Source: Flavobacteriales bacterium UBA7430 (GTDB lineage: Bacteria; Bacteroidota; Bacteroidia; Flavobacteriales; UBA7430). Taken from it: 6,319 nt of DNA. Location: NCBI GenBank assembly GCA_002478765.1, contig DLQO01000016.1:1-6319 (forward strand). Direction: 5' to 3'. The notes under the pieces were generated by a model that was given only the letters and a program-made list of their open reading frames with translations, was not told the origin of the DNA and did not search any database. Every line of letters starts with the position of its first letter. The first letter of the stretch is position 1. Made by a program: the position numbers and the translations under genes. Of the stretch, positions 1-5,759 are shown piece after piece.

Positions 1-1398
1 GTTGTTAAAAATGGAGTCGTTGAATAAGATGGCATCTTGCGTAACAATGCCCATTTGTTTTCTGAGGTCAAATAGTTTGTAGTCTCGTACGTTTTTCCCA
101 TCAATCCATAGCGTTCCATCTTTCAGGTCGTAATAGCGAGCGACTAAGTTGGCTAGGGTTGTTTTCCCTCCTCCTGACTGCCCCACAAAGGCAATGGTTT
201 TTCCTTTTTGTATTTCAAGATTGATGTTTGTTAGTACGGCTTTCTCTCCGTATGAAAAGTGTGCATTTTCAAACCGAATGGACTCATTAAATCGTTCAAT
301 ACTACAGGCATTTTCTTTTTCTTTCACTTCAATATCTGCATCCAAGACACTCAGAATTCGCTCAGCTGAGGCAGAACCCTTTTGGATGAGATAATACCCT
401 TGTGAAAGGGACTTTACAGGAGGTAAGATTTGTGAAAAAATAATGATGAATCCGATAAATGTTTGTGGGCTTAGCGCCGAAACATCGGGGTTGTTTTGAC
501 TCTCAAAGATGAGATTACCTCCATACCAAATAATAACAACCATGACTAATGTGCTTAAGAACTCGCTCATAGGAGATGCCAGCTCTTTACGTCGGAGGAT
601 GCTTGCGGTAATTTTTTGGTGTTTTATAAGTTCATCTTCGAATTTGTCATTGATTTGCTTTTCTGCATTGAAGGCTTTGATGACTTTTAAACCCGAGATG
701 TTTTCTTCGATGGTTGATAATATTCGGGCAATTTGTACCTGCCCTCGAGTTGATTTTCTTTTTAAAGTTTTACCAATATTTCCAATGACCAGACCCGCAA
801 GAGGGAAGAGGAAGAAAACAATCAAAGTAAGTTTGGCACTCATCGTCATTAAGAAGATGATGGATGCGATGATGTTGATGGGGTCTCTAACCAAAACACT
901 TAAAGTGTTTATGATGGTGTTTTCTACTTCCGTAACGTCGGTCGTCATTCTAGAGATTAGATCTCCCTTTCTCTGTTCTGAAAAATAAGAAATCGATAAA
1001 AAAGACATTTTTTCGTGGAGAGCTTTACGAATGTCAGTTACGACGCCTGTACGAATCGGAATAAGAACGTATTGCGCCAAATAGCGCGTTAGATTTTTTA
1101 GGAAGAAAGCGCTCACAATCCCAACACAGATTAAACCCAAGGCATTGGAGTCTCCTACAGACTCAATCATCGCAGTAAGCTTGTAGGAAAGATATTCTTT
1201 TACCCACTCTGTGGAGAAGTCTCCCTCAGGAGCAATGGCAACTTTATCTTGCGTTCCGAAAAGAATTCCCAACATAGGAATCACCAGCGTGATTGAAAAT
1301 AAGCCAAATAAAACCGATAAGATATTTAGAAACACATTGAGAAGTGCTAAATGCTTATAGGTGTAAGCGAATTTTAAAAGTTTAAAAAATGGCTTCAT
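1..1398 (-). CDS. msbA: MsbA-type ABC exporter, fused permease and ATPase (3' end cut by window edge)
   Basis: This is a half-transporter of the type IV ABC exporter family, expected to act as an inner-membrane homodimer that flips lipid A-core, phospholipid or drugs using ATP. The minus strand reads open for 466 codons from ATG at 1398 to the window edge; family members are about 580-620 residues. About six hydrophobic segments are visible, near residues 18-48, 86-112, 170-188, 190-208, 276-298 and 312-330. The nucleotide-binding domain starts near 374, with A-loop Tyr383 (FSYGE), a Walker A GQSGGGKTT at 406-414 (Lys412) and a Q-loop Gln454 in IVTQDAILFN. The ABC signature, Walker B and switch His lie beyond the edge. 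A good -7 element sits about 40 nt upstream, and rbfA diverges from the same intergenic region. The exporter class is certain; the substrate, and so the name msbA, is inferred from overall resemblance to Bacteroidota MsbA-like proteins. Confidence 0.9.
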   Translation of the reverse strand, partial: MKPFFKLLKFAYTYKHLALLNVFLNILSVLFGLFSITLVIPMLGILFGTQDKVAIAPEGDFSTEWVKEYLSYKLTAMIESVGDSNALGLICVGIVSAFFLKNLTRYLAQYVLIPIRTGVVTDIRKALHEKMSFLSISYFSEQRKGDLISRMTTDVTEVENTIINTLSVLVRDPINIIASIIFLMTMSAKLTLIVFFLFPLAGLVIGNIGKTLKRKSTRGQVQIARILSTIEENISGLKVIKAFNAEKQINDKFEDELIKHQKITASILRRKELASPMSEFLSTLVMVVIIWYGGNLIFESQNNPDVSALSPQTFIGFIIIFSQILPPVKSLSQGYYLIQKGSASAERILSVLDADIEVKEKENACSIERFNESIRFENAHFSYGEKAVLTNINLEIQKGKTIAFVGQSGGGKTTLANLVARYYDLKDGTLWIDGKNVRDYKLFDLRKQMGIVTQDAILFNDSIFNN

Positions 1399-1422
1399 AA
1401 AGAAGAGTCCTTGTGATTATCG

Positions 1423-1429
1423 TTACTGT
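1423..1429. promoter_or_regulatory. TTACTGT motif at the msbA promoter (possible operator half-site)
   Basis: One of three exact TTACTGT copies in the 190-bp msbA/rbfA divergent region; I noticed no others in the window. It lies immediately downstream of the predicted msbA start point (about 1429-1431), where a bound protein could block transcription. With the following A it forms the short dyad TACTGTA. The cognate regulator is unknown, and the operator role is inferred only from position and repetition. Confidence 0.25.
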
Positions 1430-1435
1430 ATCATG

Positions 1436-1443
1436 CAAAGATA
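1436..1443 (-). promoter_or_regulatory. Bacteroidota -7 promoter element for msbA
   Basis: The minus strand reads TATCTTTG, a full match to TAnnTTTG, the -7 element used by the primary sigma factor (RpoD/SigA type) of Bacteroidota. Transcription would start near 1429-1431, giving a leader of about 30 nt before the ATG at 1398. No good -33 TTTG/TTG is visible 17-21 nt upstream, so the call rests on the -7 match and its position. Confidence 0.55.
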
Positions 1444-1548
1444 AAATTCAATTTGATATGCGTTTCATCTCTTGGGAGTTTTCACTGAGGGATTGTTCTT
1501 TATTCACTTGAAAGGTGTAATTATGTACGTTGCGCGAGTACCTTCGTC

Positions 1549-1565
1549 TTACTGTCAGTTACTGT
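1549..1565. promoter_or_regulatory. Direct repeat TTACTGT-N3-TTACTGT upstream of rbfA
   Basis: Two exact TTACTGT copies (1549-1555 and 1559-1565) are spaced 10 bp start to start, one helical turn, so both would face the same side of the DNA. They end 11 bp before the rbfA -7 element, covering the -33 region where the usual -33 sequence is missing. This layout suits an activator or repressor site, but that is inference; a chance repeat remains possible. Confidence 0.3.
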
Positions 1566-1576
1566 TGCTAAATTCT

Positions 1577-1584
1577 TATCTTTG
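1577..1584 (+). promoter_or_regulatory. Bacteroidota -7 promoter element for rbfA and the downstream permease
   Basis: TATCTTTG matches TAnnTTTG fully and is the same octamer as the msbA -7 box on the other strand. It ends only 4 nt before the rbfA ATG, so transcription should begin at or within a base or two of that A, making the mRNA leaderless. A -33 TTTG is not evident at the expected spacing. Confidence 0.55.
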
Positions 1585-1588
1585 ACCC

Positions 1589-1948
1589 ATGGAAAGTACA
1601 AGACAAAAAAAAGTGGCACGTCAAATTCAAAAGGATGTGGCCGAGATTTTATTGCAAAAGACAAGTTCAATTGCTCCGGGAGCTCTAATTTCAGTTTCCA
1701 AGGTTCGTTTGAGCCCTGACTTGTCTTATGCTAAGGTTTTTTTATCTGTTTTCCCACTTCCCGACAAGCAGAGTTTTTTGAGTTCGGTAAACACACACAA
1801 TGCTGAGGTCCGCAATGAGTTAGGTCGTCGGGTGCGTCACCAACTCCGTATTGTGCCTGAGTTGAGCTTCTTTATCGATGACTCATTAGACTACGCTGAA
1901 AACATAGATCGCTTGTTGCGGGGCGAAGACTCTAACTTACCAGAATAA
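1589..1948 (+). CDS. rbfA: Ribosome-binding factor A (30S maturation)
   Basis: RbfA is a small cytoplasmic KH-fold protein that binds immature 30S subunits, helps process the 5' end of 16S rRNA and supports growth in the cold. The 119-residue length is normal. The N-terminus MESTRQKKVARQIQKDVAEI is the family's opening helix with the Bacteroidota-style start, which supports the ATG at 1589. The core includes SVSKVRLSPDLSYAKVFLSV (about residues 36-55), with the SPDL-AKVF signature. The end, RNELGRRVRHQLRIVPELSF then a DDSLDYAENIDRLL helix (about 77-110), is also diagnostic. The final residues are acidic and probably disordered. There is no room for a leader or ribosome binding site between the -7 box and the ATG, so it is probably translated from a leaderless message. 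It is co-transcribed with the permease 2 nt downstream. Confidence 0.95.
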   Translation: MESTRQKKVARQIQKDVAEILLQKTSSIAPGALISVSKVRLSPDLSYAKVFLSVFPLPDKQSFLSSVNTHNAEVRNELGRRVRHQLRIVPELSFFIDDSLDYAENIDRLLRGEDSNLPE

Positions 1949-1950
1949 TT

Positions 1951-3171
1951 TTGAATGTTGCTCTTTACATAGCTCGACGCTATTTATTTTCTTCGAAGAG
2001 CAAGAATGCCGTTAATGTTATAACAGCTATTTCCGTATTGGGTGTTGCTGTAGGAACCTTGGCCCTGGTTGTGGTGCTCTCTGTTTTCAATGGCTTTGAA
2101 TCGTTAATCAAATCCATGTATGATGAGGTTAATCCAGACATCGTTGTACGGTCTGTAAAGTCGAAAAGCTTTGCATCATCCCTATACGATTTGGAACATT
2201 TGAGTAACATAGCTCCATGGGAGTCTATCCATGAGGTTTATGAAGAGAAAGTTTTGTTGCGATTTGAGGATCAAGAGCAAATTGCCAAACTCAAAGGCGT
2301 CAAGCAATGGCCATCTTCTGACTCTCTTCGCATCGAAAAACACATTTTCAAAGGACAAAGTTTTAGAAGTAATGAGCATCAAAATTTGGCCATTGTTGGG
2401 CAAGCACTTGCTCATACCTTATCCATTCCTGTAGGTCAGTACTACATGCCTTTGCGCGTTTTTGTCCCGAACGTTTCTGCCAAGCTAGGATCCTTGGAAC
2501 GTCCATTTACAGAAGGCGCCTGGTTTGTGTCCGGAATTTATAACGTTCAAGCCAGTCATGATGCATCTTATGTAGTATGCTCCTTGGGATCGGTACAAAA
2601 ATTTTTAAGCAAGGAACAACAAGTTACTTCATTAGATTTTCATGCCGATGATGAAGATGTTGAAGCACTTCAAGAAGGTCTTCAGGCCTATTTCGGTTCA
2701 GATTTTGAAGTTAAAAATCGATTTCAACAACAAGAATTTTTATACAAAGTTTTGCAAACCGAAAAGTGGGCTATCTTTTTCATTCTCGCTTTTATCTTAC
2801 TCATTTCTACTTTTACCATTGTGGCTTCTGTGATTATGGTCGTTTTGGAAAAGCGAAAAGACATCTCAAGTCTGTGGGCTATGGGGGCTTCTGAACAGAC
2901 CATTCAAAAGGTGTTTTTTTATGAGGGACTTCTCATCACCTTTTTTGGCGGCGGCATTGGTTTATGCTTGGGCGTTGTGTTGTGTTTGTTGCAACAAACA
3001 TTCGGATTTATTAAGATAGGGGCTCAAGGTTCTTTCGTTGTAAATAATTACCCCGTAGAGGTACAATCGACAGACATGCTACTAATAATGCTTACCGTAC
3101 TATTATTGGGTGTTGTGATAACGTGGATTCCCGTAAGACTTTTGAAACGGAAATTTATAGAGTCGTCTTAG
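1951..3171 (+). CDS. LolC/LolE-family ABC transporter permease (FtsX/MacB fold), TTG start
   Basis: This is the membrane subunit of a lipoprotein-releasing (LolCDE-type) transporter, which lifts outer-membrane lipoproteins out of the inner membrane; the LolD ATPase is not in the window. The 406 residues show the family plan: an N-terminal helix at about 23-46 ending in LSVFNGFE, a large periplasmic domain at about 47-271, then three helices near 272-298, 323-347 and 374-394 forming the FtsX domain. EKRKDISSLWAMGAS (300-313) matches the coupling helix that contacts the ATPase. The start is taken as TTG at 1951, because MNVALYIARRYLFS is the expected family N-terminus and the next in-frame ATG (residue 57) would delete helix 1. 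It lies 2 nt after the rbfA stop, so translation is probably coupled. Its TAG overlaps the dusB TAA on the other strand by 4 nt. LolC versus LolE cannot be decided; in Bacteroidota one such gene may serve both roles. Confidence 0.88.
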   Translation: MNVALYIARRYLFSSKSKNAVNVITAISVLGVAVGTLALVVVLSVFNGFESLIKSMYDEVNPDIVVRSVKSKSFASSLYDLEHLSNIAPWESIHEVYEEKVLLRFEDQEQIAKLKGVKQWPSSDSLRIEKHIFKGQSFRSNEHQNLAIVGQALAHTLSIPVGQYYMPLRVFVPNVSAKLGSLERPFTEGAWFVSGIYNVQASHDASYVVCSLGSVQKFLSKEQQVTSLDFHADDEDVEALQEGLQAYFGSDFEVKNRFQQQEFLYKVLQTEKWAIFFILAFILLISTFTIVASVIMVVLEKRKDISSLWAMGASEQTIQKVFFYEGLLITFFGGGIGLCLGVVLCLLQQTFGFIKIGAQGSFVVNNYPVEVQSTDMLLIMLTVLLLGVVITWIPVRLLKRKFIESS

Positions 3172-4160
3172 CAAAATTGGTAGTCAGCAAAGTTTTCAGA
3201 AATTTCATCTAGAATTTCAAAGAGTCTCTCAGGTTCATCTGTTGTCACCAGTTTTTTTCGATATTCTTTGATGCCAAACATTCCTTTAAAATAGTTCGTA
3301 TAATGCCTTCTGGTTTCCACGACTCCAAGTACGGGGCCTTTCCATTCCAGAGATCTTTGAAGGTGTTGTTTGCAGGCTGCTATTCGCTCTTCTATGGTCG
3401 GAGGGCTTAGCTTTTCGCCTGTTTCTAGGTAGTGTTTTATTTCATTGAAAATCCAAGGGTATCCTATGGATGCACGGCCAATCATCATGCCGTCTACATC
3501 ATACCGTTCTTTCATCATTTTAGCTTTCTCTGGGGAGTCTATATCCCCATTGCCAAAAACAGGGATGTGCATTCTTGGATTGTTTTTCACTTCAGAGATG
3601 AGGGACCAGTCAGCTTCCCCTTTGTACATTTGCTTTCGTGTTCTACCGTGTATGGAGATGGCTTTTATTCCCACGTCTTGAAGTCGTTCAGCGACATCTA
3701 CAATGTATTTACTTTCTTCATTCCAGCCCAGTCGTGTTTTTACGGTAACGGGTAGGTTGGTGGATTTGACAATTTCTTCGGTCATCCTCACCATTTTGGG
3801 GATGTCTTTCAGTATTCCAGCTCCCGCACCTTTGCAAGCGACTTTTTTTACCGGACAGCCGTAATTGATGTCAATGATGTCAGGTTTGGCTTGAGCGGTA
3901 ATTTCCGCAGCTTCCCGCATGGAGTTGATGTCGTATCCAAAAATTTGGATCCCCATGGGGCGTTCATACTCAAAGATGTCTAATTTCTGGACACTTTTGG
4001 CCGCGTCCCGAATCAAACCCTCCGATGAGATAAATTCCGTATACATCAAATCGGCTCCGTGTTGTTTGCAGAGTTCACGGAATGGGGGGTCGCTAACGTC
4101 CTCCATGGGAGCGAGCAAAAGAGGGTAGTCCCCAAGTTCTATATTTCCTATCTTTACCAC
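3168..4160 (-). CDS. dusB: tRNA-dihydrouridine synthase, DusB type (GTG start preferred)
   Basis: Dus enzymes are cytoplasmic FMN- and NADPH-dependent flavoproteins that reduce specific uridines in the tRNA D-loop to dihydrouridine. Counting from GTG at 4160 (330 residues), the TIM barrel shows LLLAPMEDVSD (14-24, FMN site), QIFGYD (72-77) and DINYGCP (97-103) with catalytic Cys102. It continues with GAGAGIL (111-117), SIHGRTRKQMYKGEADW (169-185) with His171 and Arg173, FGNGDI (202-207) and GMMIGRASIGYPWIF (224-238). A small helical tRNA-binding domain ends the protein. The longest ORF opens at ATG 4196, adding MCFSYFCQYFSD, which has no family counterpart; a perfect -7 promoter box lies inside that extension, so the ATG would not be transcribed. 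Family proteins begin at VKIGNI, which the GTG supplies. The DusB subfamily is assigned by overall resemblance. Confidence 0.92.
   Translation of the reverse strand: MVKIGNIELGDYPLLLAPMEDVSDPPFRELCKQHGADLMYTEFISSEGLIRDAAKSVQKLDIFEYERPMGIQIFGYDINSMREAAEITAQAKPDIIDINYGCPVKKVACKGAGAGILKDIPKMVRMTEEIVKSTNLPVTVKTRLGWNEESKYIVDVAERLQDVGIKAISIHGRTRKQMYKGEADWSLISEVKNNPRMHIPVFGNGDIDSPEKAKMMKERYDVDGMMIGRASIGYPWIFNEIKHYLETGEKLSPPTIEERIAACKQHLQRSLEWKGPVLGVVETRRHYTNYFKGMFGIKEYRKKLVTTDEPERLFEILDEISENFADYQFC
4149..4156 (+). promoter_or_regulatory. Possible -7 element for the CPBP protease gene
   Basis: TATCTTTA matches TAnnTTTG at all fixed positions but the last. It would start transcription near 4161, about 33 nt before the ATG at 4195, and lies inside the first codons of dusB on the other strand. 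A similar near match, TATATTTC, lies at 4140-4147. No -33 element is seen, so this is only the best available candidate. Confidence 0.2.
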
Positions 4161-4176
4161 GTCTGAAAAATATTGG

Positions 4177-4184
4177 CAAAAATA
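4177..4184 (-). promoter_or_regulatory. Bacteroidota -7 promoter element for dusB
   Basis: The minus strand reads TATTTTTG, a full match to TAnnTTTG. Transcription should start near 4170-4172, about 10 nt before the GTG at 4160 and well inside the longest ORF that begins at 4196. The site therefore bears directly on the dusB start choice. No clear -33 TTTG is present upstream. Confidence 0.5.
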
Positions 4185-4194
4185 CGAAAAACAC

Positions 4195-5115
4195 ATGGGA
4201 TTTAAGCTTGTTGAGAAAACTAGAGGAATTTGGTCTAAAAAAACGCATTCAAACTTATTGTATTACTTACCCATCGTTATTATGGGTGGTTTGATGACTT
4301 CACATATTGTCGGGGCTTTTGTTTGTCAATTGCTGTTTGACGTCAGTTTTTTTTCCAGTACAAAAGAGGTTTTTGATCCTGAAAATGAAAACTTGATTGA
4401 TGCAATGAAAGTAATGCAGTTTTTCAATGCATTGGGCACCTTTATTCTTCCATCATTCGTGTTTTTACATCTTCGAGGTGTGGTTAACTCTGCGAAGTAT
4501 TTGAATTGGCAATCCCCCATATCTTTTCCTTCCTTGTTTTTGATGTTGTTGATGGCCCTTGCGATGATCCCTGTAGCTAATTTTTTAGGTTTTCTCAATC
4601 AAGGGATTTATCTGCCTGAGTTTTTAGACTTTCTCCGGGTCATCGAAGAACAAACTTTAAGAGTTACAGAACAATTTTTAATCATGGACACCTACGGTGA
4701 TTTAATTCTCATGATTCTTTTAATCGGGGTCGTTGCGGCTCTTGGAGAAGAGTTGTTGTTTCGGGGTGTACTACAAAATTTATTTATGGAATGGTGGGGT
4801 TCCAAGCATTTGGCCGTATGGGTAACCGCTTTGTTGTTCAGTGTGATTCATTTGCAATATCACGCGCTTTTACCCCGGTTTGTGTTGGGTGCTCTAATTG
4901 GTTATGTATATGTGAATTCCGGCAATCTCAGAAGTTCTATTTTCCTCCACTTTTTTTACAACACGACCTTGTTGATTGTCGCATTTTTGGTTCAGCATCG
5001 TGAGATAGATTCATCTTGGGAGTTTATAGGCGTAGAACAGTTCGTACTTGTAGCTTTTGCTACGGTTGTATTGGCCTTATTTCTTTTCAAGTCCCCTAGG
5101 GTTAAGACGAAGTAA
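4195..5115 (+). CDS. CPBP-family intramembrane glutamic endopeptidase
   Basis: This is a polytopic inner-membrane protein of the CPBP (Abi, CAAX-protease-like, MEROPS M82) family. All three signature motifs are present: EELLFR at 185-190 (Glu185, Glu186, Arg190), FSVIH at 215-219 (His219) and HFFYN at 252-256 (His252, Asn256), so the active site looks intact. Hydrophobic segments lie near 22-48, 76-93, 112-134, 168-184, 207-221, 227-240, 247-265 and 281-298, and the tail is basic. The 306-residue length is usual. The substrate is unknown: bacterial members range from bacteriocin maturation and immunity to anti-sigma-factor cleavage, and neighbours give no clue. The ATG at 4195 gives a short basic cytoplasmic N-terminus; Met30 is a less likely alternative because it would cut into the first helix. 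Transcription diverges from dusB across 34 bp. Confidence 0.88.
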   Translation: MGFKLVEKTRGIWSKKTHSNLLYYLPIVIMGGLMTSHIVGAFVCQLLFDVSFFSSTKEVFDPENENLIDAMKVMQFFNALGTFILPSFVFLHLRGVVNSAKYLNWQSPISFPSLFLMLLMALAMIPVANFLGFLNQGIYLPEFLDFLRVIEEQTLRVTEQFLIMDTYGDLILMILLIGVVAALGEELLFRGVLQNLFMEWWGSKHLAVWVTALLFSVIHLQYHALLPRFVLGALIGYVYVNSGNLRSSIFLHFFYNTTLLIVAFLVQHREIDSSWEFIGVEQFVLVAFATVVLALFLFKSPRVKTK

Positions 5116-5125
5116 GCACATTTTT

Positions 5126-5153
5126 AAAGTCAAGAGTCTCCACTTGTCTTTTT
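5126..5153 (+). terminator. Weak stem-loop with short T-run after the CPBP gene
   Basis: AAAGTCAAG (5126-5134) pairs with CTTGTCTTT (5143-5151) except for one central T-T mismatch, around an 8-nt loop, with two further T after it. It starts 10 nt after the CPBP stop, as a terminator would, but the stem is AU-rich and broken, so it may be inefficient or a chance fold. The stronger hairpin at 5244-5277 is the more credible terminator. Confidence 0.25.
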
Positions 5154-5168
5154 GGTCGGGATTCGAAC
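5154..5168 (-). other. Isolated tRNA T-loop-like sequence (not a functional tRNA)
   Basis: The minus strand reads GTTCGAATCCCGACC, containing the TTCGAAT loop with its closing G-C pair and a plausible 3' T-stem strand. The preceding bases (CAAAG) cannot pair with CCCGA, and no acceptor, D-arm or anticodon arm could be fitted in the 176-bp intergenic region. It could be a decayed tRNA 3' end, such as an old integration-site remnant, or coincidence. Confidence 0.2.
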
Positions 5169-5178
5169 TTTGAGCTTT

Positions 5179-5196
5179 TGAAATGAAAGCATTTCA
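5179..5196. repeat. Inverted repeat TGAAATG-N4-CATTTCA
   Basis: A perfect 7-bp inverted repeat with a 4-nt loop (AAAG on the plus strand) between the convergent CPBP and exbD genes. No T-run follows on either strand, so it does not look like an intrinsic terminator. It could be a protein-binding dyad or a 3'-UTR hairpin; no function can be assigned. Confidence 0.35.
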
Positions 5197-5243
5197 TTGG
5201 GGAGAAGGACTCATTCACAGCTAATCTCACGAAGATTTATCAC

Positions 5244-5277
5244 AAAAAAAAGGAAGCAATTGCTCCCCTTTTATTTT
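5244..5277. terminator. Bidirectional Rho-independent terminator between CPBP and exbD genes
   Basis: The core palindrome AGCAATTGCT (5255-5264) folds as AGC/GCT around AATT, extended by GG/CC (5252-5253 with 5265-5266) past a bulged A. Eight A lie on the left (5244-5251) and TTTTATTTT on the right (5269-5277). Read on the minus strand, the hairpin ends in CC followed by eight T, a good terminator for the exbD operon; on the plus strand TTTTATTTT serves the CPBP transcript. The A and T tracts can also pair and lengthen the stem. Confidence 0.65.
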
Positions 5278-5291
5278 AACAGCTCTAAAAA

Positions 5292-5759
5292 CTAATCTAC
5301 ACTGGAATAGGTTGCGTAGTTGATTTTGTAGGCTTTGGCTTTACGCAATTCTTGCTTGATGTCTGTAATGAGACCCATTTTCGCATCCACATCGGCTTTG
5401 ATGCACGTGATGAGTTGGGATTTTTTTTCTTCTGCTGTGGCTTCTCTTTTAGAAGCAACAAATTCCTGAATGTCTGTAGCTCGTCTGAATGAGTCATTCA
5501 ATTGTATTCTTGCCTCAGTTCCAAATTTTGTTTTCATTCCCGAAACAGGAGCCCCCACATAAATGTAGCTACAAAGGGATTTGTCTTCAATTTTTTTAAC
5601 CTCAGATGCTTGTGGAAGGGTGTTCTCTACCAATAAGGTAGTCTCTCTCATCACGGTCGTAACCATGAAGAAGAATAAAAGCATAAAAACGATGTCTGGA
5701 AGTGAGGCTGTTGAAATCGCCGGAGTTCCACTTTCTTTTTTCTTTTTAAATCGACTCAT
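5292..5759 (-). CDS. exbD: ExbD/TolR-family energy-transduction protein (second copy)
   Basis: ExbD subunits sit in the ExbB pentamer in the inner membrane and use proton flow to drive TonB, which powers outer-membrane TonB-dependent (including SusC-type) import. The 155-residue protein has a basic cytoplasmic N-terminus (KKKK at 5-8), then PAISTASLPDIVFMLLFFFM with the protonatable Asp22 at the start of one transmembrane helix (about 20-37), and a periplasmic domain from about 38. The PAISTASLPDIVFM-TTVMRET form is typical of the second ExbD in Bacteroidota. Its ATG follows the stop of the upstream exbD with no gap, implying translational coupling. It is the last gene before the terminator at 5244-5277, so no tonB follows on this transcript. 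TolR-like use in Tol-Pal is an alternative that sequence alone cannot exclude. Confidence 0.88.
   Translation of the reverse strand: MSRFKKKKESGTPAISTASLPDIVFMLLFFFMVTTVMRETTLLVENTLPQASEVKKIEDKSLCSYIYVGAPVSGMKTKFGTEARIQLNDSFRRATDIQEFVASKREATAEEKKSQLITCIKADVDAKMGLITDIKQELRKAKAYKINYATYSSVD

Noticed and set aside
149..988. Plus-strand open frames opposite the ABC exporter
   Set aside because: They are antisense shadows of a clear, motif-bearing exporter gene and their translations resemble no protein family.
3432..4128. Plus-strand open frames opposite dusB
   Set aside because: They lie wholly within the conserved dusB coding region and have no recognisable domain or start signal.
4195..5115. 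The CPBP protein as part of a bacteriocin or abortive-infection defence system
   Set aside because: CPBP proteins were once called Abi, but the neighbours are housekeeping genes and there is no peptide, toxin or immunity partner nearby.
5183..5224. A 13-codon ORF (ATG to TAA) after the inverted repeat between CPBP and exbD
   Set aside because: It is too short to stand out from chance, has no promoter or ribosome binding site, and overlaps the hairpin.
5116..5230. A possible full tRNA gene on the minus strand, suggested by GTTCGAATCCCGACC
   Set aside because: The T-stem does not pair, the hairpin at 5179-5196 gives an 8-nt rather than 7-nt loop if read as an anticodon arm, and no matching acceptor or D-arm was found.
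5255..5264. AGCAATTGCT palindrome as a transcription-factor operator
   Set aside because: The flanking A8 and TTTTATTTT tracts between two convergent gene ends explain it better as a bidirectional terminator.
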